Shown: one piece after another, positions 24,678 through 32,828 of the stretch
Numbering within the stretch: the stretch's first letter is position 1
How the letters are laid out: each line of letters starts with the position of its first letter
DNA from: Gemmatimonadales bacterium UBA7889
GTDB taxonomy: Bacteria > Gemmatimonadota > Gemmatimonadetes > Longimicrobiales > Gaopeijiaceae
Reading direction: 5' to 3'
Assembly (NCBI GenBank): GCA_002501085.1
Contig: DLRL01000023.1
Location: 9,856-45,339, forward strand
DNA: 35,484 nucleotides
Position numbers and translations under genes: made by a program
Notes under the pieces: generated by a model
What the model was told of the DNA's origin: nothing
Database searches by the model: none
Seen by the model: only the letters and a program-made list of their open reading frames with translations

Positions 24678-26477
24678 ATGGCCGAATTGAATACACTCGA
24701 CGAAGAGGTCTTCGGCAAAGCTTACGACGCGCGTCTAATGAAGCGCCTACTCCGGTATCTGAAGCCTTACCAGTGGCGGGTCGCAATAGCAGTCGTAGTG
24801 CTGATTCTTGCGTCCGCAACTCAGGTCGTCGGACCTTGGTTAACACAGGTCATCATTGATGAGGCGATCCCGAGCCGAGACAGAAATTTCGTTGCCCTCC
24901 TGGCAGGAGGATACATCACTGCGGTTTTACTAGGGTCCATACTTACCTACGTGCAGGGTGTAATTACAACATGGCTTGGCCAGTCAGTAATGTATGATCT
25001 GCGCACCGAGATTTTTCGAAAATTCCAACGGATGGACCTCCGATTCTACGATAGACATCCGGTTGGCAGACTGATGACTCGGATCACGAATGACGTGGAA
25101 ACGCTGAATGAGTTATTTAGTTCGGGCCTCGTCACCGTTTTTGGCGATGTGTTCACATTAGGCTTCATAGTCGCCGCGATGCTGAATATGAATTGGAGGC
25201 TCGCGCTAGTCTCCTTCAGTGTCCTTCCCTTCGTTTTTCTCGTGGCGTTTTTATTTCGTGCAAGAATCCGAACCGCATACCGAGACATAAGAGGCCGGGT
25301 AGCGAGACTCAACGCCTTCATTCATGAGAGATTCACAGGAATTCGCGTTGTCCAACTGTTTAACCATGAAGAGCAACAGGCCAATCTTCATGCTGAGCTC
25401 AACCAATCTTATCTGGATGCTCACCTCCGTTCGATCACCTACTACGCCCTCTTTTTCCCGATTATTCAATTTTTCACTGCATTCGCTCTTGCACTGATCA
25501 TCTGGTACGGAGGGCTAAGAACTCTAGACGGTGCAATCACAGTTGGCGTTCTTGCAGCATTTCTCCAGTACGCGCGGCGCTTCTTCAGACCGATACAGGA
25601 TCTCTCCGAAAAGTACAACTTGCTGCAAGGCGCGATGGCATCCTCCGAGCGAATTTTCAAGCTTCTTGATGAAGAAAACATCATTGAGGATCCAGAAAAC
25701 GCAGTTGCACTGCTGGCTACAACCCACGGCCGGATTGAATTCCAGGATGTTTGGTTTGCATATGGCAAAAACCGGGACGGAAAACCTGACTGGATCCTGG
25801 AGGGCCTAAACTTTACCGTCAATCCTGGTGAGAAAGTCGCGATTGTGGGACATACCGGAGTCGGAAAAACTACAGTCGTTAACCTTCTGATGCGCTTTTA
25901 TGACGCTGGCCGCGGACAGATCTTACTTGATGGTATCCCGATACAGCGCATGAAACTTCAAGATATACGCACGCGCATTGGCCTCGTGCTCCAAGACGTT
26001 TTCCTCTTTAGCCAAGATGTGAGCTATAACATTCGACTGGGTTCACCAGAGATCTCCAACGATGCTATCCGTGGTGCAGCTAAAAGAATTGGGGCATCAC
26101 GGTTTATAGAGCGTCTCGCTGACGGATATAACCAGTCAGTTGGAGAGCGTGGATCCGGCCTTTCTGTTGGCGAACGACAGCTTGTAAGTTTTGCACGCGC
26201 ACTCGCCTTTGATCCGGATATCCTCGTGCTTGACGAAGCAACAAGCTCTGTGGACTCAGAGATTGAAGAAAAAATTGAGTCAGCTACCGAAGAATTACTC
26301 AAGAATCGCACGTCATTAGTAATCGCACACCGTCTTTCAACAGTGCAAAATGCCGATCGTATCCTGGTGCTCCACAAGGGGAAGCTCCACGAAGAGGGCA
26401 CCCACGAAGACCTTCTCGCTTTTGATGGTATCTACGCGCGGCTTCACGAGCTCCAGTTCGCCTCTACTGTTGGTTAG
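24678..26477 (+). CDS. ABC exporter half-transporter (type IV, MsbA-like)
   Basis: A 599-aa fused membrane-plus-ATPase subunit. Six membrane helices occupy about 36-325, with FYDRHPVGRLMTRITNDVETL in the first cytosolic loop as in MsbA/BmrA-type exporters. The ATPase domain has Walker A GHTGVGKT (about 391-398), Q-loop VLQDVFLFS, a signature in the form LSVGERQ (instead of LSGGQ), Walker B ILVLDEATSSVD and the H-loop IAHRLSTV. Each monomer should dimerise, possibly with another half-transporter. The LSVGE form is common in one branch of heterodimer-type drug/lipid exporters. Substrate unknown. It is divergent from uvrA with a 99-bp gap. Confidence 0.9.
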   Translation: MAELNTLDEEVFGKAYDARLMKRLLRYLKPYQWRVAIAVVVLILASATQVVGPWLTQVIIDEAIPSRDRNFVALLAGGYITAVLLGSILTYVQGVITTWLGQSVMYDLRTEIFRKFQRMDLRFYDRHPVGRLMTRITNDVETLNELFSSGLVTVFGDVFTLGFIVAAMLNMNWRLALVSFSVLPFVFLVAFLFRARIRTAYRDIRGRVARLNAFIHERFTGIRVVQLFNHEEQQANLHAELNQSYLDAHLRSITYYALFFPIIQFFTAFALALIIWYGGLRTLDGAITVGVLAAFLQYARRFFRPIQDLSEKYNLLQGAMASSERIFKLLDEENIIEDPENAVALLATTHGRIEFQDVWFAYGKNRDGKPDWILEGLNFTVNPGEKVAIVGHTGVGKTTVVNLLMRFYDAGRGQILLDGIPIQRMKLQDIRTRIGLVLQDVFLFSQDVSYNIRLGSPEISNDAIRGAAKRIGASRFIERLADGYNQSVGERGSGLSVGERQLVSFARALAFDPDILVLDEATSSVDSEIEEKIESATEELLKNRTSLVIAHRLSTVQNADRILVLHKGKLHEEGTHEDLLAFDGIYARLHELQFASTVG

Positions 26478-26538
26478 CTCCCCCGAAAGGCTCGGCGTCT
26501 TATTCTTGGCCTACTCCGCAGAAATATCTCACCTGAGG

Positions 26539-27909
26539 TCAGCGTCTGCCGAGGGTGTCAGGCAAGACCATGGTAGTGTCTAACAACTCCCATCTGAGCG
26601 AAACGGGGATGAGAGTATTACCCACACGCACCACAGGCTCGTCTCGAAACCCTCCGATTGGTTCCAGTGCACTTTCTGTGTAGCGGCTTCCTGGATTCCA
26701 TAGAACCCACTCATTGATGCCAGCATCATGTGCCGCTTGAATTTGAGCGCGTACCTCAGGGGAGCCGTATGGGGGATCTCCAAGCGTAAAGTCCTGCAAC
26801 CACGGTATCGTGCGCCCTGCTCCTTGAACTTGGGATGAGCGGCGAAGCGCATCTGCTAAAGCACTATTGACGATTTCGTACGGATACGCGTTTGGTGTAT
26901 CGATGCCGAAACTCCCTGACCAATAGTGGCTCGGATATACCATCGGCAACGCTGCGTCCACAACGTCTATGAAAGATTCCCACAACTGCCCGATGCCCAC
27001 ATCGAGTGAAGCCGACGTTGTGAGTCCAAAAACATCAGCGGTTACCCTGACACCCAAACTTGCCAACTCCTCCCGTGAGTAACTCAGAAAGCTACGAATA
27101 GCTTCCGTCTTACTAAGCTCATCTGAGCCAGGATATACCGCTCGCTGGCGTTCCTCCGCTGGAGCATCTGGGAAACGCACGTAATCCCACTGGATTTCCG
27201 GGAAACCCATTTGAGCTACTTCCCGCGCCAAGCCCACATGATAGTCCCATACTTCGCGGTTATATGGGTTCAGCCAGACTATGCCCTTACTGTCAATCCA
27301 GACCCCACCCGCAGAATCTTGAACAGCGAGATCCGGACGGGAGACTCCGACAATAGGGTCTTTGACAATCACGATGCGGGCTATGGGATAAATCTGTTCC
27401 TGTTCCAGTCTCGTTAGTAGTCCGGACAGGTCGCGAATCCTGATTTCCTCAGTCGCTCCGACCTCATGCGCGAATTCAACTTTGGTACTGTGGCTAACGT
27501 ACCCGGAAGCGTCCTTTATATCGATTACGAAGGCATTGATCTCTGTACGTTGAGCAACATCTATGAGTGCATCCATCCGAGTTCTAGAACCAGCAGCCCA
27601 TGCATTCACATACAGACCCCTAACGGCGGGAGGACGGGTGAACCGCACACCACTTTTTTCATCGGTTAAGTGAATCTCTGGCTCGCCGAGCACTGGTGTC
27701 TGCACCCCTGGATTAGCCGATAGTTCTTCACCTATGTTGGCCAATCCATCATCAATCTCTTCTTCGGTTGATGATATCAGCAGCGTAACAAGATCGGAGG
27801 AGTCTGATCCGCTCCGGATTGGGCCCTCAGATCGCTCGGAACCGGATGGTCCGGCTTTGCATGCGAAGAGGGTGAGAGTCGCGAATATAAGCCCTGGATA
27901 CCGAAGCAT
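26539..27909 (-). CDS. DUF4015 glycoside-hydrolase-like lipoprotein
   Basis: A 456-aa exported protein. The signal peptide ends with LTLFAC (Cys17), a reasonable lipobox. A low-complexity acidic linker (about 20-85) precedes a TIM-barrel-like DUF4015 domain from about 95: RGLYVNAWAAGS, INAFVIDIKDASGYV, PIARIVIVKDP, the signature FPEIQWDYVRFPDAP, VTADVFGLTT, VDAALPMVYPSHYW and INEWVLWNPGSRY follow one another as expected. Family members are putative glycosidases with no firm substrate. It follows waaA and the rhodanese gene on the same strand with 8-bp spacing, which suggests an envelope role (inference). It is convergent with the ABC exporter. Confidence 0.85.
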   Translation of the reverse strand: MLRYPGLIFATLTLFACKAGPSGSERSEGPIRSGSDSSDLVTLLISSTEEEIDDGLANIGEELSANPGVQTPVLGEPEIHLTDEKSGVRFTRPPAVRGLYVNAWAAGSRTRMDALIDVAQRTEINAFVIDIKDASGYVSHSTKVEFAHEVGATEEIRIRDLSGLLTRLEQEQIYPIARIVIVKDPIVGVSRPDLAVQDSAGGVWIDSKGIVWLNPYNREVWDYHVGLAREVAQMGFPEIQWDYVRFPDAPAEERQRAVYPGSDELSKTEAIRSFLSYSREELASLGVRVTADVFGLTTSASLDVGIGQLWESFIDVVDAALPMVYPSHYWSGSFGIDTPNAYPYEIVNSALADALRRSSQVQGAGRTIPWLQDFTLGDPPYGSPEVRAQIQAAHDAGINEWVLWNPGSRYTESALEPIGGFRDEPVVRVGNTLIPVSLRWELLDTTMVLPDTLGRR

Positions 27910-27917
27910 ATGAACTG

Positions 27918-28259
27918 CTAGTAGGTAGGCAGGGATGGATCAACCTCTTGGCGCCATCCGAGAATCCCACCCCGCAGGTTCAAAACCTGTTCAAACCCAT
28001 TCTGCATTAAATATCTCACCACCTGCTCACTACGCCCTCCGCTCCGGCAGTACACCACAACCTCCTTGGCAGGATCTAGCTCCCCCATTCGCTCTATAAA
28101 CTCACCAGTCGGTATAGAGAGTTGGCCATGCTGAGGCAAATCTACGATTTCGCGCTCAAACAGCTCTCTAACATCCACTAGCACTGGTGCATGTCCTAGT
28201 TCAAATCGCGCGTTTAACTCATCCGGCGTAATCTCAGGCACAACTACATTGTCATTCAT
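27918..28259 (-). CDS. Rhodanese-domain protein (single domain)
   Basis: A 113-aa single-domain rhodanese (GlpE/PspE-like), expected to move sulfane sulfur to a thiol acceptor. The active-site loop is Cys71-Arg-Ser-Gly-Gly-Arg-Ser, preceded by VVVY, with VLVDVRELFEREIVDLP as the N-terminal substrate loop and LRGGILGWR at the C-terminus. There is no signal peptide, so it is cytosolic. It starts 4 bp after the waaA stop. Confidence 0.9.
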   Translation of the reverse strand: MNDNVVVPEITPDELNARFELGHAPVLVDVRELFEREIVDLPQHGQLSIPTGEFIERMGELDPAKEVVVYCRSGGRSEQVVRYLMQNGFEQVLNLRGGILGWRQEVDPSLPTY

Positions 28260-28263
28260 AGCA

Positions 28264-29562
28264 CTAAGGCCCTAAGAGATGGGCGAGGGCGTCAACGGTG
28301 CGCTCAGCCCCACCGCGGTGTGTTTGAATATAGCCGAATGCCCGGTTCGCCGCGTCGCCATGCTCATTAGTATCCTCCAGCCAGCCCAAAAGGCTATCGG
28401 CTAACCCCTCTGCATCAGTAACTACTTTCGCAGCTCCCTCTTTGAGAAGGTCTATCGCTGCTGAGCTATTCCTGTAGTGAGGCCCGAAAATTACTGGAAG
28501 TTGGGCAGCGGCAGGCTCAATGACGGAATGGACACCAGCCCTATGGAATCCTCCTCCAACGTACCCTACATGACCGACGGTATATAGGTCCGGCAGGACT
28601 CCCACACGATCAACGATGACCGCATCCACACCGTTAACTGAAGCACTCGACTCAACCTCTTCCAGAGTTCGAGTCGACCAACTTTTTTTCTCTAGCCATT
28701 CACGGAGATTGGTAACCCTGAGTTCACTCGGTTCATGGGGAGCAATTACTACTCGGATTTCACCCACTACCCCTCTTATAATCTCCAGTGCTACCAGCAA
28801 TCTTTTCAAGTCTGCACTCCATGTAGAACCAGCGATGACAGTAGGCCGGTGATCAGAGTGGAAAGGCGCTAAGTAGGCAGCGGTTGCATCAACATCCGAA
28901 ACCCTTTGCGCTACTGCGTCAACGGCAGGGTCTCCTGTTACAGATATCACTCCAGGGAACACACCTAGGTTCTGTAGCCGATGTGCATCAGCATCCGCTA
29001 TTGCACATGCCACAGCAAGCCTCTGCCACGTTGTCCTCAGAAAGGTGCGCATTGGTTGGCGGAGCCGCCCCGCATTAGAAGGAACGCTCCCTCCGACCAA
29101 TGCCACAGGTATAGATCTCTTCTGGGCTTCATCAACCAAAACTGGCCAAACCTCTGTCTTGCTAAATATCAGCAGGTCGGGCTGAACCGCTTCTAGGACT
29201 CTCCCAGTTATCTCTCTTAGGTCCCAGGGAAGATAAGCAGATACTTCTACGGGCATCCGACCTGCGAATACAGCAGCTGATGGGGAAAAGTGTGTGAAAA
29301 CGACCTGAACCCCAGGAAACCTCGTTCGGAGTGCCTCAATCACCGCGCATGCTTGAAGGCTTTCTCCAACTGAAGGGGCGTGAACCCATACTGTGGGCCG
29401 GTGCGGATCACGTTTCTCTTCGCCCCATTTCGCCAATACTTTGTGCGCAACAAGTTTTCCCTCAAGTCCACGAGAGATCTTTCCAGTTCCAGTCGCAAGA
29501 ATTGGTGCTGTAAAGCGAGCCACACCAACCAAGAAACGGTAAAGAATTCTCCCTTGAAGCAT
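28264..29562 (-). CDS. waaA: 3-deoxy-D-manno-octulosonic acid (Kdo) transferase
   Basis: Transfers Kdo from CMP-Kdo to lipid IVA at the inner face of the cytoplasmic membrane, building the LPS inner core. 432 aa, the usual length. The short hydrophobic N-terminus (LYRFLVGVARFTAPIL) anchors it. The conserved WVHAPSVGES holds the catalytic Glu68. FTHFSPSAA, LIFSKTEVWPVLVDEA, VIAGSTWSADLKRLL, VIAPHEP and GGGFHRAGVHSVIEPAAAQLPVIFGPHYRN are the GT-B blocks of the family. It is good evidence that the host makes lipid A/LPS. No good ribosome-binding site precedes the ATG. It heads waaA-rhodanese-DUF4015 and is divergent from a small gene 41 bp away. Confidence 0.93.
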   Translation of the reverse strand: MLQGRILYRFLVGVARFTAPILATGTGKISRGLEGKLVAHKVLAKWGEEKRDPHRPTVWVHAPSVGESLQACAVIEALRTRFPGVQVVFTHFSPSAAVFAGRMPVEVSAYLPWDLREITGRVLEAVQPDLLIFSKTEVWPVLVDEAQKRSIPVALVGGSVPSNAGRLRQPMRTFLRTTWQRLAVACAIADADAHRLQNLGVFPGVISVTGDPAVDAVAQRVSDVDATAAYLAPFHSDHRPTVIAGSTWSADLKRLLVALEIIRGVVGEIRVVIAPHEPSELRVTNLREWLEKKSWSTRTLEEVESSASVNGVDAVIVDRVGVLPDLYTVGHVGYVGGGFHRAGVHSVIEPAAAQLPVIFGPHYRNSSAAIDLLKEGAAKVVTDAEGLADSLLGWLEDTNEHGDAANRAFGYIQTHRGGAERTVDALAHLLGP

Positions 29563-29603
29563 CTGTTAGGATAGATGGGTCCGCGAATCACCGGTAGATT
29601 CGA

Positions 29604-29810
29604 ATGATGAAATTCCAGGTTACTGTCCGCTACGGTGGGCGCCAGCAACGGTACCATACATTCACCGTTCAGGCAGACAACGCAAAAACAGCACTCGAGT
29701 CCGTAGCCACACAGCTTCCGTTAGATATTGCAGTAGATGTAGATCTAGTGGAACTGCGTATTGCGGTGAATCCAGATGCTCGATCGTATGTTGACGACAA
29801 ACTGCTTTAA
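29604..29810 (+). CDS. Small conserved-looking protein of 67-68 aa, function unknown
   Basis: Reads MMKFQVTVRYGGRQQRYHTF and continues with a helix (NAKTALESVATQLP) and strands (AVDVDLVELRIAV), giving a beta-alpha-beta pattern. I do not recognise the family. There is no signal sequence and no Cys. Two consecutive ATGs (29604 and 29607) are possible starts and neither has a clear Shine-Dalgarno. Support for a real gene is that it fills the space between waaA and the metallopeptidase gene and ends 1 bp before that gene's ATG. No better frame occupies the stretch. Confidence 0.6.
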   Translation: MMKFQVTVRYGGRQQRYHTFTVQADNAKTALESVATQLPLDIAVDVDLVELRIAVNPDARSYVDDKLL

Positions 29811-29811
29811 C

Positions 29812-30897
29812 ATGCCAGCCAAAGCAGACTACTCGACTCGAAGAAGTAGTTGGATTAGAGCTGCCCTCATAATGGCGCTGATCTGCATCGGGGGATGCTC
29901 CCCCATCTATGTGGTGAAAGCGGGGCTCGCTGAGCTTAGAATTCTGCGTGCTCGTCAGGACATCGTTGAAATTCTAGGTGACCCCAGTATCGATTCTGAA
30001 ACGCGAGGCAAACTCTCGTTCGTGCTCGAAGCACGCCGCTTTGCAACAAATGAGTTGGGGATCGAGGTGGGTGATGCCTACAGGACATTCACTCAACTCG
30101 ATCAGGACACACTCGCGCTAGTTGTGTCTGCAGCCCACAAGGACCGGCTAGAGTCGAAAACGTGGTGGTTCCCAATTATTGGGCGGGTGCCCTACAAAGG
30201 ATTCTTCTCTCTAGACGACGCACAGGATGAAGAAGGAAAACTCAAGCAGCAGGGTTTCGATACTTATCTTCGACCTACAGCTGCGTTTAGCACTTTGGGT
30301 TGGTTCAGTGACCCAATTCTCTCAACGGTGCTCCGGGCGGATGATGTGGAAGTGGTTGAAACGGTCCTTCATGAGCTATCTCATCAATACCTCTTCATTC
30401 CAGGACAGGTAACATTTAATGAGAGCTTCGCCACTTTTGTGGGCCGAGTTGGTGCCGCACAGTTCTTCTGCACACGTGATGGAGGTGGTCCAGACACCTC
30501 TAAGTGCCTCCGTGCACAGGCTCGTTGGCGCGATTATCAGCGCTTTTCGGTCTTTGTCGATTCTATGATGGTTGAGCTTGAGGGGATATACGGAGATCTG
30601 GGACTCTCTCATGATGACAAAGTGTCTGGTAGAGAAATAATCTTCACCCAGGCACTCACGCGCTTTGATAATGAAATAGCTCCGACATTTGAGTCAGTGA
30701 CGTTCCGAGGCTTCCGGGAAACCCCATTGAACAATGCTACACTGCTCTCACGGATCCGGTATTACCATCGGCTGCCAGACTTCGCCCGGTTGCTAGAGGA
30801 GCGAGGTGGTGACCTGGCTGGATTACTTGTGGAGTTGCAAACCACGAAGGACACGGTTCTAGATCCGTTCGACCTGTTACCAGAAGGTACGCCCTAA
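29812..30897 (+). CDS. PF10023-type putative aminopeptidase, zinc metallopeptidase lipoprotein
   Basis: A 361-aa exported protein of the COG4324 predicted-aminopeptidase family. After a basic N-terminus and hydrophobic core (WIRAALIMALICIGGC), Cys29 is a good lipobox Cys, and SPIYVVKAGLAELRILRARQDI follows as in the family. The active site is His187-Glu-Leu-Ser-His191 with a third ligand Glu204 in NESFATFVG, the gluzincin-type HExxH...E arrangement. FPIIGRVPYKGFF and FDTYLRPTAAFSTLGWF are further family blocks. I choose ATG 29812; in-frame ATGs at 29776 and 29788 would overlap the small upstream gene. Its TAA overlaps the TAG of the convergent ABC gene. Peptidase activity itself is a family prediction. 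Confidence 0.88.
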   Translation: MPAKADYSTRRSSWIRAALIMALICIGGCSPIYVVKAGLAELRILRARQDIVEILGDPSIDSETRGKLSFVLEARRFATNELGIEVGDAYRTFTQLDQDTLALVVSAAHKDRLESKTWWFPIIGRVPYKGFFSLDDAQDEEGKLKQQGFDTYLRPTAAFSTLGWFSDPILSTVLRADDVEVVETVLHELSHQYLFIPGQVTFNESFATFVGRVGAAQFFCTRDGGGPDTSKCLRAQARWRDYQRFSVFVDSMMVELEGIYGDLGLSHDDKVSGREIIFTQALTRFDNEIAPTFESVTFRGFRETPLNNATLLSRIRYYHRLPDFARLLEERGGDLAGLLVELQTTKDTVLDPFDLLPEGTP

Positions 30898-32645
30898 ATC
30901 CTGGCCTGTAGTGTGTAGAGTTGGTGGTAGCGGCCATGACTGTCTATCAATTGATCATGGCGTCCGTGCTCAACGATCTCTCCATCTTCAATGACCAGGA
31001 TGAGATCAGCACGCTGAATCGTCGAGAGCCTGTGTGCAATTACCACGGTCGTACGACCCTGAAGCAGGTGATTAAGACTCTTCTGGATCAGCGATTCGCT
31101 TTCCGTGTCGAGGCTTGAAGTCGCCTCATCAAGTAGCAAGATCCTTGGGTTTGCGAGGATCGCACGAGCGATAGTCACTCTCTGCCGCTGACCACCCGAC
31201 AACTTCACTCCCCTCTCACCGATCACCGTATTGAGTCCATCTGGGAAGCGAGTGGTGAATTCGGTCACATACGCCTGCTCTGCTGCCTCTTGGATCTCAT
31301 GTTCTGCTGCTTCAGGTCGTGCGAAAAGTAGGTTCTCTCGGATTGTCCCATCGAACAGGAAGTCGTCTTGTAGTACAAGACCGAGCTGGTCCCGATAGCT
31401 TGCGAGTTTGACCTCGCGAAGATCGATACCGTCCACTAAAACTCTTCCGCGGTCTGGCTCAAGAAATGTCGCAGCTAATCCAGCCAGCGTCGTTTTCCCC
31501 GAGCCAGAGCTTCCGACAAGCGCGATAACCGTCCCTGGGGTCGCAGAGAATGTGATTCCCTTGAGAACTGGCTTGTCCGCTTCGTACTGGAAATAGACAT
31601 CTTCGAACGACATATGTCCGTCGATTTCCGGCATGACGACTGTGCGATCTGGATCGTCGTCTTCTCTCGGCCAGCTCAAGAGCTCTGAGGTACGGTCAAG
31701 CCCAGCAAATGCTTCAGTCATCTGAGTGCCTATGTTCGCGAACTGTACAATCGGAGCAAGCAGGAATCCCAGAAAAAGCGTGAACGAGAAAAGTTCTCCG
31801 ATTGTTAAAGAACCTTGAACAATCAGGAAGCCGCCATACCCCATAACTAGCACACTTGCTAGACCGAGAATAAAAGTGCCCATACTCGTGAGCATGCTCT
31901 GGGTGGTAAGTGTCGTCTTTACGTTCTCAAAGATCCGCAACACACCCGCGTGGAAGATTTGGCCTTCCTTCTCAATGGCATGGAATCCCTTGATCACACG
32001 TATGCCACCTAGCGTTTCGGTAAGCCTTCCCGTCACCTCAGCTCTGATTTGACCACGTTCCCGAAATGCCGGCCTTAGCGTCTTAAGCGCTCTGAATGAG
32101 ACAAACGCAAAGGCCCCAAGGGGACAAAGCGCTAGTAGCGTCATAACCGGGTCAATAAGCACCAAAAACACGAAAGCAACGATGGCGGTAATGGCTCCTC
32201 CGACAAGCTGAACCAAACCAGTCCCGACCAAGTTTCGCACACCCTCAACATCATCCATGATTCGTGAGACCAGTTCTCCAGACTTCGTATTGTCAAAGAT
32301 TCGTACCGGAAGTCGGAGAACATGCTTCTGGACCTGGGAGCGCAGGCTGGCAATCAGATGCTGAGCCTCGACCGAGAGCAGCATCGTTAAAGCGTATGAG
32401 GTTATAGCCTGGATTACCACTGCCAAGCTGACTGCACCGAGTATCAGCCAAAGCGTATCTATATCGCCCTCTACTATGGCGTTATCGACCAGGTATTTGG
32501 TTGACGCGGGCAAGACGAGGCCACTCACGCGGTTTAGAACTATCAGGAAAAGGCCCGCGAAGATGAGTTTTCTCCTCGGCCAGATGATCTCTTCAAACGC
32601 ATGCCGCAAGCTCGCACCCGAGATTTTTTTTCTTTGGTTATCCAT
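30894..32645 (-). CDS. ABC exporter half-transporter (type IV), second copy
   Basis: A 583-aa fused exporter subunit. Six membrane helices span about 28-310; FDNTKSGELVSRIMDDVEGVRNL marks the first cytosolic coupling region. The ATPase has Walker A GSSGSGKT (about 381), Q-loop VLQDDFLFDG, canonical signature KLSGGQRQR, Walker B ILLLDEATSSLDTES and H-loop IAHRLSTI. All ATPase residues look competent. It resembles MsbA/LmrA-type lipid or drug exporters; with waaA nearby, a lipid A flippase role is possible but not shown. I use ATG 32645; a TTG directly before it (32648) is also in frame. It is divergent from leuS. Confidence 0.9.
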   Translation of the reverse strand: MDNQRKKISGASLRHAFEEIIWPRRKLIFAGLFLIVLNRVSGLVLPASTKYLVDNAIVEGDIDTLWLILGAVSLAVVIQAITSYALTMLLSVEAQHLIASLRSQVQKHVLRLPVRIFDNTKSGELVSRIMDDVEGVRNLVGTGLVQLVGGAITAIVAFVFLVLIDPVMTLLALCPLGAFAFVSFRALKTLRPAFRERGQIRAEVTGRLTETLGGIRVIKGFHAIEKEGQIFHAGVLRIFENVKTTLTTQSMLTSMGTFILGLASVLVMGYGGFLIVQGSLTIGELFSFTLFLGFLLAPIVQFANIGTQMTEAFAGLDRTSELLSWPREDDDPDRTVVMPEIDGHMSFEDVYFQYEADKPVLKGITFSATPGTVIALVGSSGSGKTTLAGLAATFLEPDRGRVLVDGIDLREVKLASYRDQLGLVLQDDFLFDGTIRENLLFARPEAAEHEIQEAAEQAYVTEFTTRFPDGLNTVIGERGVKLSGGQRQRVTIARAILANPRILLLDEATSSLDTESESLIQKSLNHLLQGRTTVVIAHRLSTIQRADLILVIEDGEIVEHGRHDQLIDSHGRYHQLYTLQARI

Positions 32646-32656
32646 CAACTATCCAA

Positions 32657-32820
32657 TCATCGAATCTTCTAAATGCTGGTTTTAGAAACATGAGCCAAAA
32701 AAGATAGCCATAATTCGATATTCCGCCCTTCTGTGACTTAGCCGGCTCATGTAGGTTGACGTGCCTTTCCAATACTCAGAGGGCTCATACACATGATATG
32801 AGCCACGTCATCGAATCTTC
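32657..32820. repeat. Repeat-structured leuS/ABC intergenic region
   Basis: A 13-bp direct repeat TCATCGAATCTTC occurs at 32657-32669, 11 bp from the ABC start, and at 32808-32820, 8 bp from the leuS ATG. Between them are four copies of ATGAGCC in alternating orientation: ACATGAGCC (32688-32696) with its exact complement GGCTCATGT (32744-32752), and GGCTCATA (32782-32789) with TATGAGCC (32797-32804). The latter forms an 8-bp hairpin with a 7-nt loop. TGACGTG (32757-32763) and CACGTCA (32804-32810) add a further 7-bp pairing. No T-box core is present. Operators or an RNA leader are both possible. Confidence 0.55.
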
Positions 32821-32828
32821 GGCACGCT

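Noticed and set aside
24678..32645. The two ABC half-transporters as a heterodimer locus
   Set aside because: They are on opposite strands, over 4 kb apart, with different signature motifs and unrelated neighbours; no evidence that they pair.
32649..32828. T-box riboswitch upstream of leuS
   Set aside because: No GGTGGNACCGCG-like antiterminator core or terminator was found; the repeats are of another kind.
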